A stretch of 64,000 nt of DNA, from the NCBI RefSeq assembly GCF_003324165.1, contig NW_025407839.1, positions 611,708-675,707 on the forward strand. The letters are read 5' to 3'. A model generated the notes under the pieces. It was not told the origin of the DNA. It did no database searches and saw only the letters and a list, made by a program, of their open reading frames with translations. How positions within the stretch are numbered: position 1 is the first letter of the stretch; the number at the start of each line of letters is the position of its first letter. Source of the DNA: Naegleria lovaniensis (lineage: Eukaryota; Heterolobosea; Eutetramitea; Acrasida; Naegleriidae). Made by a program: the position numbers and the translations under genes. This document shows, in pieces, positions 32,641-42,322 of the stretch.

Positions 32641-35382
32641 ATGAAAGCCTTGATGAGAAACACAAACATTCATGGCAATTTTAAGGCTTTCACTATTCTC
32701 TTAATGACATTAGTATTGGTAGGCCAAGTATGCTTAATAGTCCAAGCAAATGAATCATCGGATGAAGCCTCATTCCATGCTCAAAAACTTGTTCGGAGCC
32801 TTATTCAACGACAAAATATCAGAGAATTTGCACTTCTCTATGGCTTGAAAGTGCCAGAACCAATGAAGAGCAGTACAATTGAGGAAGGAGGATTTGATGA
32901 ATCCTCTTTTGATTGGGATTTGGACGAGAGAGTCAAAGTTACGAATCATTTCGACGCTCTTTCTCTGAATTGCAGAAAGACCGTTGTTTCATGCTTGTAC
33001 GCCCAAAAAGCAATCAAAACTCACTTTGAACAAACTCAATCTTTGCAAAACTTTATTCAACAAAAGCTCGATCCTTGTGGTCCTGAGGCCAAAAACGTTT
33101 TCCATGAATTGTATTCGAACCACGCCAAGGGAATTTCGGACCTCATCTTCGAGGCTTTGATATTGAAGGCAAACACCAAGCTATCGATGCCTCTTGTGGG
33201 TGCAGTCGTTGGAGCTTTCTTCATAATGGTGTACCTTGTTTCGCAAATGAATCAAACCTCTGCTCAACTTGCTCAATCTAAAAAGGAGAGTACTAAACTA
33301 CATCATGATATGAAAACGGTAATCGAAAACCACAAAGAAAATGAGGCAAAAGTTTCAACTCTCAAGCAACAACTAGAAGACAAGAACACGCTACTGAATG
33401 AGGCGACAATTTCTCTACAGGAAAACAAACGTGCTATGCAGTTCACTAAAGATCGTTTAGAACGATTGGAAAATGAAAAACAAGACTTGGAAAAAAAGAA
33501 TAGAGATCAAGAAAAACAGATCAAAGATTATACGAGAGAGTGCTTGCAGAGAGATGCAAAATGGAAAGAATCTAACAAACAGTTGGAGAAGGACCTTTCA
33601 CAAATGTCGCAAGAAGTCAACAAGTTGAGACAGGAAAATAATTCTGCTTCACAAGTCATTTCATCATTGGAGTTTGACAAGCTGCAACTAATGTCAAAAG
33701 TTGAAGATGATACGTTAACTGTCTCAAAACTTAAGAATGAAGTTAACAACGTCAGAAAGCAACTACTATCACAGATCGAACAGCATACTGCAGTAGTGTT
33801 ATCCATGCAGAAAGAAATTTCTAAACTTCAAACCGAAATAACAAACAAATCTATGGAATATAACAAAATTTGGTCGGAACTCAACACTCTCAACGTAGAG
33901 AAGAGTGAATTGGAAACAGACAACAAAATATTTGAGAGCGAAAACAAGAATCTCAAGGAATCATTGAATCATGCTTTGAAAGATCTATCTGTAGCAAGAA
34001 GCGAATTGAAATCTAAAAGTGTCGATACTGAAAAGCTTGAAAAGCATTTACAGGACACTAAACAACAGTACGATCACACACTTCAGCTAATGGATGATCT
34101 TAAATCAAAATTACAAGTTCAGGAATCGGAATTATCAAATGTTAAACATACGTTGGAAGAACAGAACGAGAGATTGACCGGTGAAATTTCAAAGCACGAA
34201 CAAGAAAACATGCGCTTGACACATATTGTCGAGAAGTATAGACTGGAAATTCAAATGAAAGAGAAAGAAATTGAAGAAAAAGATCAAATTATCTACAGTC
34301 TTAAATCAGAATGCATTGTCATTGAAGATCTACGAACAGAAATTACAAAAAAGAGCTCTACCTTAGAAGAAAAGATTATGGAGATGGGTAAACTTCAACA
34401 AGATTTGATACTGCTCAAAAAGAACAAAGATCTTCAAGAAAAATCTTATTCCGAATTAGGGTCTGCATTGAAGAAGCAACAATCTGAATATGAAGAAAAA
34501 ATTACTTCACTTACCAGAGAATTGGATGAAGCTACCTCTACAGCAGCCCATTTACTCAACGACAGTAACAAGATGAAAGAAGCACTTGACAGAGCAAATT
34601 TAATGCAAAACGAATTAGAGTCGCAACACACGGCTGCTATTAATGAATTGAACCACAAACTGCAAGAAAATGCGTTATTAATGAGCGAAAAAGAAGAAGA
34701 AATCAAGAAACTTTACCAACAGATCGATGCCCAAACATATGCCAGTATGAAAAAGAATGAAGAACTTATCAAATATAAGGAACAGATTGACTCACATCAA
34801 AAAGTTCTTGAGAATATCAGTAGTTTAGAGAACGCGAATGCATCATTGAATTCTCAACTAGAAACGATTAGAAATGCCTATGAAAAACAGTTAAACACTC
34901 TCAAGGAATCCAAGGCCGCTGAAATTAAGGTGTTTAAGAAGAGTATTATGGAATTAGAACACCGAGTGGGTCTATATGAAAAGAAAGTAGCCCAATCAAA
35001 CACTCAAATTACAGAACAACTCAAGAAAATTGACGAACTTCAGAACAAGGCCAAAGAAAAGAACAGTGATTCTGCGTTCACAACAACACTGGAACAGAGA
35101 AGTCAACAAGAACGAGATTTGGAACTCCTCTTGGAAAAGAAAGATACCGAGTTGAACAGTTTGAAGTCACAACTATCTGACCTTTCTCTCAAATATCAAT
35201 TGTTGCAGGGTGCCAATGCGACAAGTCTACTCGATGAAAATACCAAACTAAAAAAGCAATTGGAAAATTTGCAAGACACCAAACAAAAGCTCATGAACAA
35301 TTACAATCAAGAAAAGGCTACTTGCGAAAAACTGAGAACTGAGCTCTCACGATTGAACAGTGCCATGAAGAAGAAAAAGTAA
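32641..35382 (+). CDS. Signal-anchored coiled-coil membrane protein with KKKK C-terminus
   Basis: The preferred ATG at 32641 is followed by a signal sequence (FTILLMTLVLVGQVCLIVQA). Upstream in-frame codons to 32536 start with GTG or lack Kozak-like A-runs. The product is 913 residues: a short lumenal domain of ~140 residues with a few Cys, one transmembrane helix (LVGAVVGAFFIMVYLV, ~183-200), then ~700 residues of nearly uninterrupted heptad-rich coiled coil. This predicts type I topology with the coil in the cytosol. The last residues are MKKKK, which fits a di-lysine (K(x)Kxx) ER retrieval signal. The architecture recalls ER or Golgi tethers such as kinectin/p180-type proteins, but this is topology, not homology. 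Confidence 0.75.
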   Translation: MKALMRNTNIHGNFKAFTILLMTLVLVGQVCLIVQANESSDEASFHAQKLVRSLIQRQNIREFALLYGLKVPEPMKSSTIEEGGFDESSFDWDLDERVKVTNHFDALSLNCRKTVVSCLYAQKAIKTHFEQTQSLQNFIQQKLDPCGPEAKNVFHELYSNHAKGISDLIFEALILKANTKLSMPLVGAVVGAFFIMVYLVSQMNQTSAQLAQSKKESTKLHHDMKTVIENHKENEAKVSTLKQQLEDKNTLLNEATISLQENKRAMQFTKDRLERLENEKQDLEKKNRDQEKQIKDYTRECLQRDAKWKESNKQLEKDLSQMSQEVNKLRQENNSASQVISSLEFDKLQLMSKVEDDTLTVSKLKNEVNNVRKQLLSQIEQHTAVVLSMQKEISKLQTEITNKSMEYNKIWSELNTLNVEKSELETDNKIFESENKNLKESLNHALKDLSVARSELKSKSVDTEKLEKHLQDTKQQYDHTLQLMDDLKSKLQVQESELSNVKHTLEEQNERLTGEISKHEQENMRLTHIVEKYRLEIQMKEKEIEEKDQIIYSLKSECIVIEDLRTEITKKSSTLEEKIMEMGKLQQDLILLKKNKDLQEKSYSELGSALKKQQSEYEEKITSLTRELDEATSTAAHLLNDSNKMKEALDRANLMQNELESQHTAAINELNHKLQENALLMSEKEEEIKKLYQQIDAQTYASMKKNEELIKYKEQIDSHQKVLENISSLENANASLNSQLETIRNAYEKQLNTLKESKAAEIKVFKKSIMELEHRVGLYEKKVAQSNTQITEQLKKIDELQNKAKEKNSDSAFTTTLEQRSQQERDLELLLEKKDTELNSLKSQLSDLSLKYQLLQGANATSLLDENTKLKKQLENLQDTKQKLMNNYNQEKATCEKLRTELSRLNSAMKKKK

Positions 35383-35515
35383 AGAGAAATTAGAGGGAGG
35401 TGAACCTCTCTTTGTATGAATTGAAAATAGCACAATGAACAAGTTCATCTTCATAATTTTGTAACCGTTCAAAAACAGCCTTCCCAACACCTGTCATGTC
35501 GATCATCAAAAAAAA

Positions 35516-38500
35516 ATGTTACCTCAAGAAATCGACGATATTGCTGAACTAGATCCAATGATTGAAGACGATGAAGAGAATCAAGACTCCTCTTCCGATT
35601 CAACCATTGATCTCCAATTTCATAATCGACAAGCATACGTATTGGGTCTCGCTGCCATGAAACGAATGAAAAAGTCCAACGTTCTCATTTGTGGATTGGG
35701 AGGTCTCGGAGTTGAAGTGGCCAAGAATGTGATATTGATTGGTGTTCGAAGTGTTACTTTATTTGATACCAAGACTGTTTCAATGGAAGATCTCTCTTCT
35801 CAATTCTATGCCTCCGAGAAGGATGTAGGAAAGAATAGAGCACAAGTCTCTCTACCACAATTGAAAAGTCTCAACGATTACGTTCCTGTGCAAGCCATCG
35901 GCGATCAAGGAGAGACACTCACTGAAGAGTTCTTGACTTCTCATTCGATCCATGTGGTCGTGTGTACAGATACACACATTCCTCAACTCGTAGAATTGAA
36001 TGAAATTTGTAGGAAACAATCGATCAAGTTCATTGCATGTGAGAGTAGAGGTTTGATCGGATCTGTATTTTGTGATTTTGGAAGTAAATTTATGGTCTAT
36101 GATGAAGATGGAGAAAATGTAGTGTCAAACATTGTGACTGATATTACGAATGGATATCCAGCCACCGTGACGGTTCATGATGGAAAAGCCACTACTGGCC
36201 TCTATGAAGGTGATTACGTTCAATTCAAAAATGTTGAAGGAATGGTTGAAATCAATACGGTTAAAAAACCAATCAAAGTCTTGTCGTGTGGAAAACATAC
36301 GTTCAAGATTGATCTTGATACAACTCTATTTAGAGAATACCAAACGGGATCTGGTGGTTATGTGACACAAGTTAAAGTTCCAAAACGACATTCCTACCAA
36401 TCGTTGAAGGAACAATTGCCAACTCCTTCATGTATTGATTTTGATTTTGCAAAGATGCAAAGACCACTCCAAATTCATGTTGCAATGTTGGCTCTGAGTG
36501 AATACGAAAAGAGACATCATTGTCTTCCAAAACCTTACAATGTAGCTGACGCAGAAAGATTATTTGAAATTGCAAAGGAAGTGGTTACTGAAAAATATCC
36601 CTCTCTCACCACACATTTGAATGAGAAAATTGTCAAAGTATTGGCATTTACTTGTCGGGGTAATTTAAATCCAATGGCTGCATTCTTGGGAGGAATTGTT
36701 GCTCAGGAAGTTCAAAAAGCATGCAGTGGAAAATTCTCTCCATTGAATCAATATTTGCATTTCGATTCTTTGGAATGTTTACCTGAAGATGAAACGTTAT
36801 ATCCAACCGAAGACGAATGTCAACCTATGGGTACAAGATATGATGGTCAAATTGCAGTCTTTGGAAAGAATTTTCAAGTCAAGTTGGGAGATGTTAAAGA
36901 ATTTATTGTCGGTGCAGGTGCTCTTGGATGTGAAATTTTGAAAAACTATGCCATGATGGGAGTTGGATGTGGACCAAATGGAAAAGTATGCGTGACTGAT
37001 ATGGATTCTATTGAAAAATCAAATTTGAGTCGACAATTTTTGTTTCGATTCAAGCACATTGGTCATCAAAAATCAACCACCGCGGCCGCTTCAGTTAAAA
37101 CCATGAATCCTTCGTTCAATGTTGAGGCCTTGCAAGAAAAAGTGGCACCAGAAACAGAAGACACTTTTCATGATAATTTTTGGGAAGAGCTGACAGGTGT
37201 GACCAATGCTTTGGATAATATTCAAGCACGTCTTTATGTAGACTCCAAATGCATCTTTTATGGAAAGCATCTCATTGAATCAGGAACTCTTGGTACTAAG
37301 GGAAATACTCAAATTGTCATTCCATTCAAAACAGAAAATTATGGAGCAACAAGAGATCCAGAAACTCCAGGAATTCCACTCTGCACATTAAAGAATTTCC
37401 CTAACGCTATTGAACATACCATTCAATGGGCAAGAGATGAATTTGAAGGACTATTTAACAAGACTCCAAGTGACGTGAATGCCTATGTCACCAAGTCCCA
37501 TTACATTAAGGATCTCGATACTCAATTTGCGAAAAAGATGGTTTTGGAAAATGTCTATGAATCTCTAGTGACACACAAACCCATCTCATTCGAAGATTGT
37601 ATTGCATGGGCAAGACTTAAATTCGATCAATTGTTCAACCACAAGATTCAACAATTAATGTACAATTTCCCTATTGACCATGTGACCTCGAGTGGAACAC
37701 CATTTTGGGGAGGAGCTAGAAGACCTCCTCTTCCATTACAATTCGATCCTAATGATTCACTTCATTTAGATTTTATTGTCTCTGCTGCAAATTTAAGAGC
37801 CCATGTTTTTGGATTGACTGGACATGGAAAGGAGGACTATGATTTCAAATCTGTATTATCCAACATTTCCATTCCTGAATTCCGACCAAAGAGTGGCTTG
37901 AAAATTCAAAGTGATGAAAAAGAAAACAAAGAACCTGAACAAGAATTTTCGGATGACGACGAAAAAGAAATGCACCATCTCCAATCAAGTGTTCCAAAAC
38001 CAAGTGAAGTTGTAGGATTTCACATGAATGTCATTGAATTTGAAAAGGATGACGACACCAACTATCATGTTGACTTTATCACAGCAACAAGCAATTTACG
38101 TGCAAGAAATTACAAAATTCCTGAAGCAGACAAGCATACCACCAAAGGAATTGCTGGAAATATTATTCCTGCCATGGTGACCACGACTGCACTTGTCACT
38201 GGTCTTGCAGGTTTTGAATTTTACAAGCTTATCCAAGGATTCGACAAGATTTCATGCTACAAGAATGCTTTTGTGAATATTGCCCTGCCTTTCATTACCC
38301 TTACAGAGCCAACAGCACCTCAAACAGTTCCATACATGAACGAAAAAACTTTTTCAATTTGGGATCACATTGTCGTGGATGAAAAGAGAGACGTCACAGT
38401 AGAAGAATTAATCGAAATTTATAGGACCAGATTTGGACTTGAAGTCGCCATGATCTCATCAGGGAAATCATTGATTTACAATGCATATGGAGATGCTCGA

Positions 38501-38653
38501 GTCAATCAAGAAAAATTGAAAACTCCTGTGAGTAAGCTCTTTGAAATGATCACCAAGACCTCTCTCTCTTCAAAACGAAAATACTTGACCATGGAAGTCG
38601 CTTGTGACAATTGTGACGATGTTCCTACTTTGAAGTACAAATTCATACCTTAA
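35516..38653 (+). CDS. UBA1: Ubiquitin-activating enzyme E1
   Basis: This intronless gene of 1045 codons has an ATG after an A-run (35516). It activates ubiquitin by forming an adenylate and then a thioester, feeding all E2 enzymes. The inactive adenylation domain is visible near residues 40-150 (VLICGLGGLGVEVAKN). The active one has FIVGAGALGCEILKNYA with the DMDSIEKSNLSRQFLFR motif (about 460-520). The catalytic Cys is in PGIPLCTLKNFP, Cys623. A C-terminal ubiquitin-fold domain ends the protein. Length and order match UBA1 rather than the shorter NEDD8 or SUMO E1 subunits; UBA6 is a less likely alternative. It lies next to the PBZ/ADP-ribose gene cluster. Confidence 0.93.
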   Translation: MLPQEIDDIAELDPMIEDDEENQDSSSDSTIDLQFHNRQAYVLGLAAMKRMKKSNVLICGLGGLGVEVAKNVILIGVRSVTLFDTKTVSMEDLSSQFYASEKDVGKNRAQVSLPQLKSLNDYVPVQAIGDQGETLTEEFLTSHSIHVVVCTDTHIPQLVELNEICRKQSIKFIACESRGLIGSVFCDFGSKFMVYDEDGENVVSNIVTDITNGYPATVTVHDGKATTGLYEGDYVQFKNVEGMVEINTVKKPIKVLSCGKHTFKIDLDTTLFREYQTGSGGYVTQVKVPKRHSYQSLKEQLPTPSCIDFDFAKMQRPLQIHVAMLALSEYEKRHHCLPKPYNVADAERLFEIAKEVVTEKYPSLTTHLNEKIVKVLAFTCRGNLNPMAAFLGGIVAQEVQKACSGKFSPLNQYLHFDSLECLPEDETLYPTEDECQPMGTRYDGQIAVFGKNFQVKLGDVKEFIVGAGALGCEILKNYAMMGVGCGPNGKVCVTDMDSIEKSNLSRQFLFRFKHIGHQKSTTAAASVKTMNPSFNVEALQEKVAPETEDTFHDNFWEELTGVTNALDNIQARLYVDSKCIFYGKHLIESGTLGTKGNTQIVIPFKTENYGATRDPETPGIPLCTLKNFPNAIEHTIQWARDEFEGLFNKTPSDVNAYVTKSHYIKDLDTQFAKKMVLENVYESLVTHKPISFEDCIAWARLKFDQLFNHKIQQLMYNFPIDHVTSSGTPFWGGARRPPLPLQFDPNDSLHLDFIVSAANLRAHVFGLTGHGKEDYDFKSVLSNISIPEFRPKSGLKIQSDEKENKEPEQEFSDDDEKEMHHLQSSVPKPSEVVGFHMNVIEFEKDDDTNYHVDFITATSNLRARNYKIPEADKHTTKGIAGNIIPAMVTTTALVTGLAGFEFYKLIQGFDKISCYKNAFVNIALPFITLTEPTAPQTVPYMNEKTFSIWDHIVVDEKRDVTVEELIEIYRTRFGLEVAMISSGKSLIYNAYGDARVNQEKLKTPVSKLFEMITKTSLSSKRKYLTMEVACDNCDDVPTLKYKFIP

Positions 38654-38718
38654 AATTCGACTCTTTCATCCAAGTTGTAAATTGCTGACGAGTCGTTTAA
38701 TAATTGTTACAAAATGAA

Positions 38719-40242
38719 TTAATGTGAAAATTGCAAACTGTGTTCCTTGTCGCTCTTCTTCTTACATTTCTTACCATCTTCACAAGGATGGACGAACCTA
38801 TTGATATGCACCTCATTCGAAATATTTCTACATTTGGCTCCATTTCTACAAGGATGATAATATTCTTCTACATGTTCCTGATTGGAAGTCTCCGTACATT
38901 CGTCCCAATCCTTACACTTTTTCTTGTTCACGATCGACTTGGGTTTTGAAGCACTGGAAGTCATCGTACCTTGTTTTTGCTGCTGGCTTGATGTTTGAGA
39001 CTGTTGTTGAGCTTGCGAAGGTTGTTGTTGCAGTTTGGACGCGTTACTACTTTTAGGAGCCAGTAAGGAAACATCCCAAGCTTGTTGGGAGTAATAGTTG
39101 GGAGGAAGTGGTTGATGATGGGATGCTCCAGGTGTGAAATTTGTTGTTGTCATGCTATTCATCATTGGAGGTTGTTGTTGAGTATGGTAAAATGTGTGTG
39201 GAAAATTTCCATGCTGCATTTGTTGTTGCTGTTGTGGATGAAAGGATGATGAATACATGGAGGGCATAGTTGGTTGTTGGTAATTCATTATTGGTTGTTG
39301 TTGTTGTTGTTGTGATTGCAACATCTGATAATTTGCATTCATAACCAAATTTGGATGAGAGACTTGTGCATTGTTTTGATAGTATTGGGAATATGGATTG
39401 GAGTTTGACATGGTGCTTTGAGTCATCGTTGGAACACCTGAATTCTGAATAGATGAAGACTGCATCATGGAAGGAGGAGGACCTTGATACGTCGAATGCA
39501 TGTTCGTTGTTGTTGGTTGAAAACTCATTTGAGAATTTGACATGAAGGACATGTTTTGTGATTGGATGGTTGAATTCCCATTTCCCTGCTGCACGATCGG
39601 TGATGGTTGTGAAGAAGAAGTTACATTCATTGTAGGTGTTAAATTTTGATTCAATTGTTGATTTAAGCTAAACAATGAATTTGACAATTGAGAATTCCCT
39701 TGTATGGATGTTTGTGAAATTACTTGTGGTGGTGTGGAATTGGTTCCATTCGAATATTGTTGCTGCTGCTGATGAACCATTCCTTGCTGCATTGGTTGAT
39801 TCATTACGGAAGAGCTAACACTCATGTTATTGTTGTTGATGTTGTTAGGATTGATGAACGGATGATCATAACCATTCAGTGATTGTTGTTGAAAAGGTGA
39901 AGTCTGACTGGTCGAGCCATGATGGTTCTGTGGTTGTTGCAAATTCATATCTTGATGGTGGGAAGGTCGTGGGTTCAAATCTTGTCCACCTGATGATGAT
40001 TGCTGCAATAAGAGCTTCGCTTGCTGGCTATTGAAATTACATTGTGCCAACGCGGAAATGATGGTATTTTGTGGGAGATGGGGAAATTGTTGACTGAGAA
40101 CGGATATTATAATTTCTTTGAGTTTGGCTGTTTTGTTTTCTTGTGGAATGCTGCTGTTGTTGTTGGTGATGGTGGAAGAAGCTTCGACGTGATTTTCATG
40201 TTGGAAAGACTGGTGTGGTTGGTTGTTGGTGTTTGGTTCCAT
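38719..40242 (-). CDS. Gln/Asn-rich protein with CUE-like N-terminus and three PBZ-like zinc fingers
   Basis: The first in-frame ATG is 40242-40240 (an upstream TTG is rejected), giving 507 residues in one exon. Residues ~35-75 (IISVLSQQFPHLPQNTIIS ... ALAQCNFNSQQAKLLL) resemble a CUE/UBA-type ubiquitin-binding helix bundle with an FPHLP turn. About 300 residues follow that are very rich in Gln, Asn, Ser, Met and Pro, including a run of 6-7 Gln, as in prion-like proteins. The C-terminal 65 residues contain three tandem fingers C-x5-C-x7-H-x5-H (CKDWDEC, CRNGAKC, CEDGKKC), a PBZ-type pattern. There is no enzyme domain, so an adaptor or granule-scaffold role is inferred. Its nearest relative in the window is the neighbouring PARP. 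Confidence 0.75.
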   Translation of the reverse strand: MEPNTNNQPHQSFQHENHVEASSTITNNNSSIPQENKTAKLKEIIISVLSQQFPHLPQNTIISALAQCNFNSQQAKLLLQQSSSGGQDLNPRPSHHQDMNLQQPQNHHGSTSQTSPFQQQSLNGYDHPFINPNNINNNNMSVSSSVMNQPMQQGMVHQQQQQYSNGTNSTPPQVISQTSIQGNSQLSNSLFSLNQQLNQNLTPTMNVTSSSQPSPIVQQGNGNSTIQSQNMSFMSNSQMSFQPTTTNMHSTYQGPPPSMMQSSSIQNSGVPTMTQSTMSNSNPYSQYYQNNAQVSHPNLVMNANYQMLQSQQQQQQPIMNYQQPTMPSMYSSSFHPQQQQQMQHGNFPHTFYHTQQQPPMMNSMTTTNFTPGASHHQPLPPNYYSQQAWDVSLLAPKSSNASKLQQQPSQAQQQSQTSSQQQKQGTMTSSASKPKSIVNKKKCKDWDECTETSNQEHVEEYYHPCRNGAKCRNISNEVHINRFVHPCEDGKKCKKKSDKEHSLQFSH

Positions 40243-40334
40243 TTTTTTTGCGTGATTGGCATGTGTCAAATGTTGTGAACATGTGTGAGAATTCAGTCTT
40301 TAATTTCAAAAATAGATGTAAAGAATGTGAGGAG

Positions 40335-42185
40335 TTAATTGTAGGTAATCAAGTATTCTGGATACACTTGAGTTTGGTCATAAAACATAATTTCCTGTCC
40401 ATTCCACCCAGTCACACTATCATACAATTGTGTTGTTGAACCTGGTTTCACTGGAGGCCTTTTAATTGAGCCCATCGTTGTGATACCTGGTATTGTATAT
40501 GTGTCTCCAACAAGTCCTCTCACCACAAATATATATTTTGGATTATTATTATTTGCTGATGCATAGGTATCTGAATATCTCGAATAAGGGCTGGTATAGA
40601 TTGCAAAGCCAAATTTACCACTTCCGCTTACACGTGGATCTAATCCCTGTTCAGCAATTAAATCAATATATGCTAAATGGGTTCCATGAAATAATTGTGT
40701 TTCGTTGTGTAAACTTCCCATTTTCTTTCTTTTTTGACAAAATCTAAACCATAGTAAATAATTTTCAATTCTCTCAATAGAGATAATGGTCTTGGTAGTT
40801 GTTATGGTTTTGTTGAAGAATTGTTGCACTTGTTGATATTCAGCAGTGCTGGATGCGATTTTCACTTTGGCAAAGTGAGGCTTTTCTAAGGGATTTTTGC
40901 TTAATTTTGGTGGAGGTGGTGTCACCCAAGTCTGTGGCCATTCATATTTCACGAGGTTGGAGCTGTCAGAACCAACTGGATGAGAAAAAAGAACAATGTG
41001 AGGCATCATATCAATTCCTTCCAGGAATTTCTTACAACTCGAACCTTCAGGGCATGGATGAATAAAGTTTCGAGAATGAGCTTTGACGTTTTTCTGGGTA
41101 CATTGGGATTTGAATCGACATGGATGGAGAAATAAATTCTTGTGCTCCTGATTTGAATCTAATTCCTTACACTTTTCGCCTTCTCTACATATGTGTCTAT
41201 ATGAAACCATGTGATACCTATTGGAACTCTTGGAACATTTCATAGCGCTGATACAAATGTCTTTAGCTCCTGGATACGTGTATGTTGATGTGACTGGCTT
41301 ATCATCTCTATAATGAATGAAAAAGGTGCAATGCTCTCTGTCTTGTAATTTGGTGCATTTGCCTTGAGGTTGGCTGCATGGATGTAAATAACGATTTCGA
41401 TGTCCTGGTTGATTCATATTCTTACAAGAAGTGCCAAATTTACATGGGTGAAAGAAGTTTTCAACATGATCTTGATCATTTGTTTTTTTGCATAAATCCC
41501 AATCTTGACAAGGTTGTTTTTCAGTGATGGATTTGATAGGTTTCATCAGGGTGTCATCTGTGTTAGTACGTGTGGACAGAGAAATGGGAGGCATTGAAGA
41601 GAGCGTATTGCTACTCATCATCAAATTGCCATTGACAAATGAAGGATTGCAATAGGGTCCGCAGTAACTTGTTGATAACATGTTGTCATGAAAGTGATAT
41701 GGTGGCACCGTGCTGTTGTTGACAGGAGTTGCTGTGATCATGGAATTTGGTATGGATGGATTCACATTCATAGAAGGATAACTGGAAGTTGACGCAAAAT
41801 GATACTGATACGGTTGTGTATTATTTCCCATCATGGAATTCTGTGGATACAAATTACTGCTACTTGCATGCATGGATGGACTGATCATCACAGAATTCAC
41901 CATGGATTGTTGTTGCGATAAATTCATCGGCGCCATGGAAGGGGATGTATGAGAAAAATTACAGGGCTGTGAATGTGCGAATGATGAATTCCCCATTGAT
42001 GTACCTTCCTGGTGGCTCATGTTCTGTAAGACTGTCAGCACTTGATCCTTCTCGTAATTCGATTGTTCCAATAATGTTTGAATTGTACTTTCATTCACGT
42101 GCGGAAACTGAGTGTGCAACAGATGAATGACTTCACGTTGTAACGGGTCTTCCTGTGAGAAATTGTTGTTGCTTGGAACGAACAT
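40335..42185 (-). CDS. PARP-family ADP-ribosyltransferase with CUE-like domain and about seven PBZ-like fingers
   Basis: ATG 42185-42183 gives 616 residues; the GTG at 42257 is rejected. Residues ~15-60 (EVIHLLHTQFPHVNESTIQT ... EQSNYEKDQVLTVL) are CUE-like. A Ser/Met/Asn-rich linker precedes a block (~210-400) of seven fingers, mostly C-x5-C-x6-8-H-x5-H. The last has a longer Cys-His gap. The catalytic domain begins near IERIENYLLW and contains the NAD-binding H-Y-E set: His in LFHGTH (~500), Tyr in AIYTSPYS (~530) and Glu in GQEIMFYD (~598). The sequence up to YPEYLITY is typical of the PARP7/10-15 group, but Glu is kept where many of those have Ile/Leu, so polymer formation is possible. 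The fingers should bring it to ADP-ribose. Confidence 0.88.
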   Translation of the reverse strand: MFVPSNNNFSQEDPLQREVIHLLHTQFPHVNESTIQTLLEQSNYEKDQVLTVLQNMSHQEGTSMGNSSFAHSQPCNFSHTSPSMAPMNLSQQQSMVNSVMISPSMHASSSNLYPQNSMMGNNTQPYQYHFASTSSYPSMNVNPSIPNSMITATPVNNSTVPPYHFHDNMLSTSYCGPYCNPSFVNGNLMMSSNTLSSMPPISLSTRTNTDDTLMKPIKSITEKQPCQDWDLCKKTNDQDHVENFFHPCKFGTSCKNMNQPGHRNRYLHPCSQPQGKCTKLQDREHCTFFIHYRDDKPVTSTYTYPGAKDICISAMKCSKSSNRYHMVSYRHICREGEKCKELDSNQEHKNLFLHPCRFKSQCTQKNVKAHSRNFIHPCPEGSSCKKFLEGIDMMPHIVLFSHPVGSDSSNLVKYEWPQTWVTPPPPKLSKNPLEKPHFAKVKIASSTAEYQQVQQFFNKTITTTKTIISIERIENYLLWFRFCQKRKKMGSLHNETQLFHGTHLAYIDLIAEQGLDPRVSGSGKFGFAIYTSPYSRYSDTYASANNNNPKYIFVVRGLVGDTYTIPGITTMGSIKRPPVKPGSTTQLYDSVTGWNGQEIMFYDQTQVYPEYLITYN

Positions 42186-42322
42186 TGTGTTTTTTTCAAA
42201 ATGAAAATTATTAATAATTTCAAGATAATGAATTCTATTGACTAAACAATCGATCACGTTAACTCCCTAGACATTGACATCTTGATTTCAGGCCTTTCAT
42301 GTCATGGGCAACAAGATAAAAA
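42186..42322. promoter_or_regulatory. Divergent promoter region, PBZ-PARP / EEP nuclease
   Basis: Only 137 bases separate the two divergent start codons, so their promoters must overlap. The + side start is preceded by an A-run (AAAAAATGG). Confidence 0.5.
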
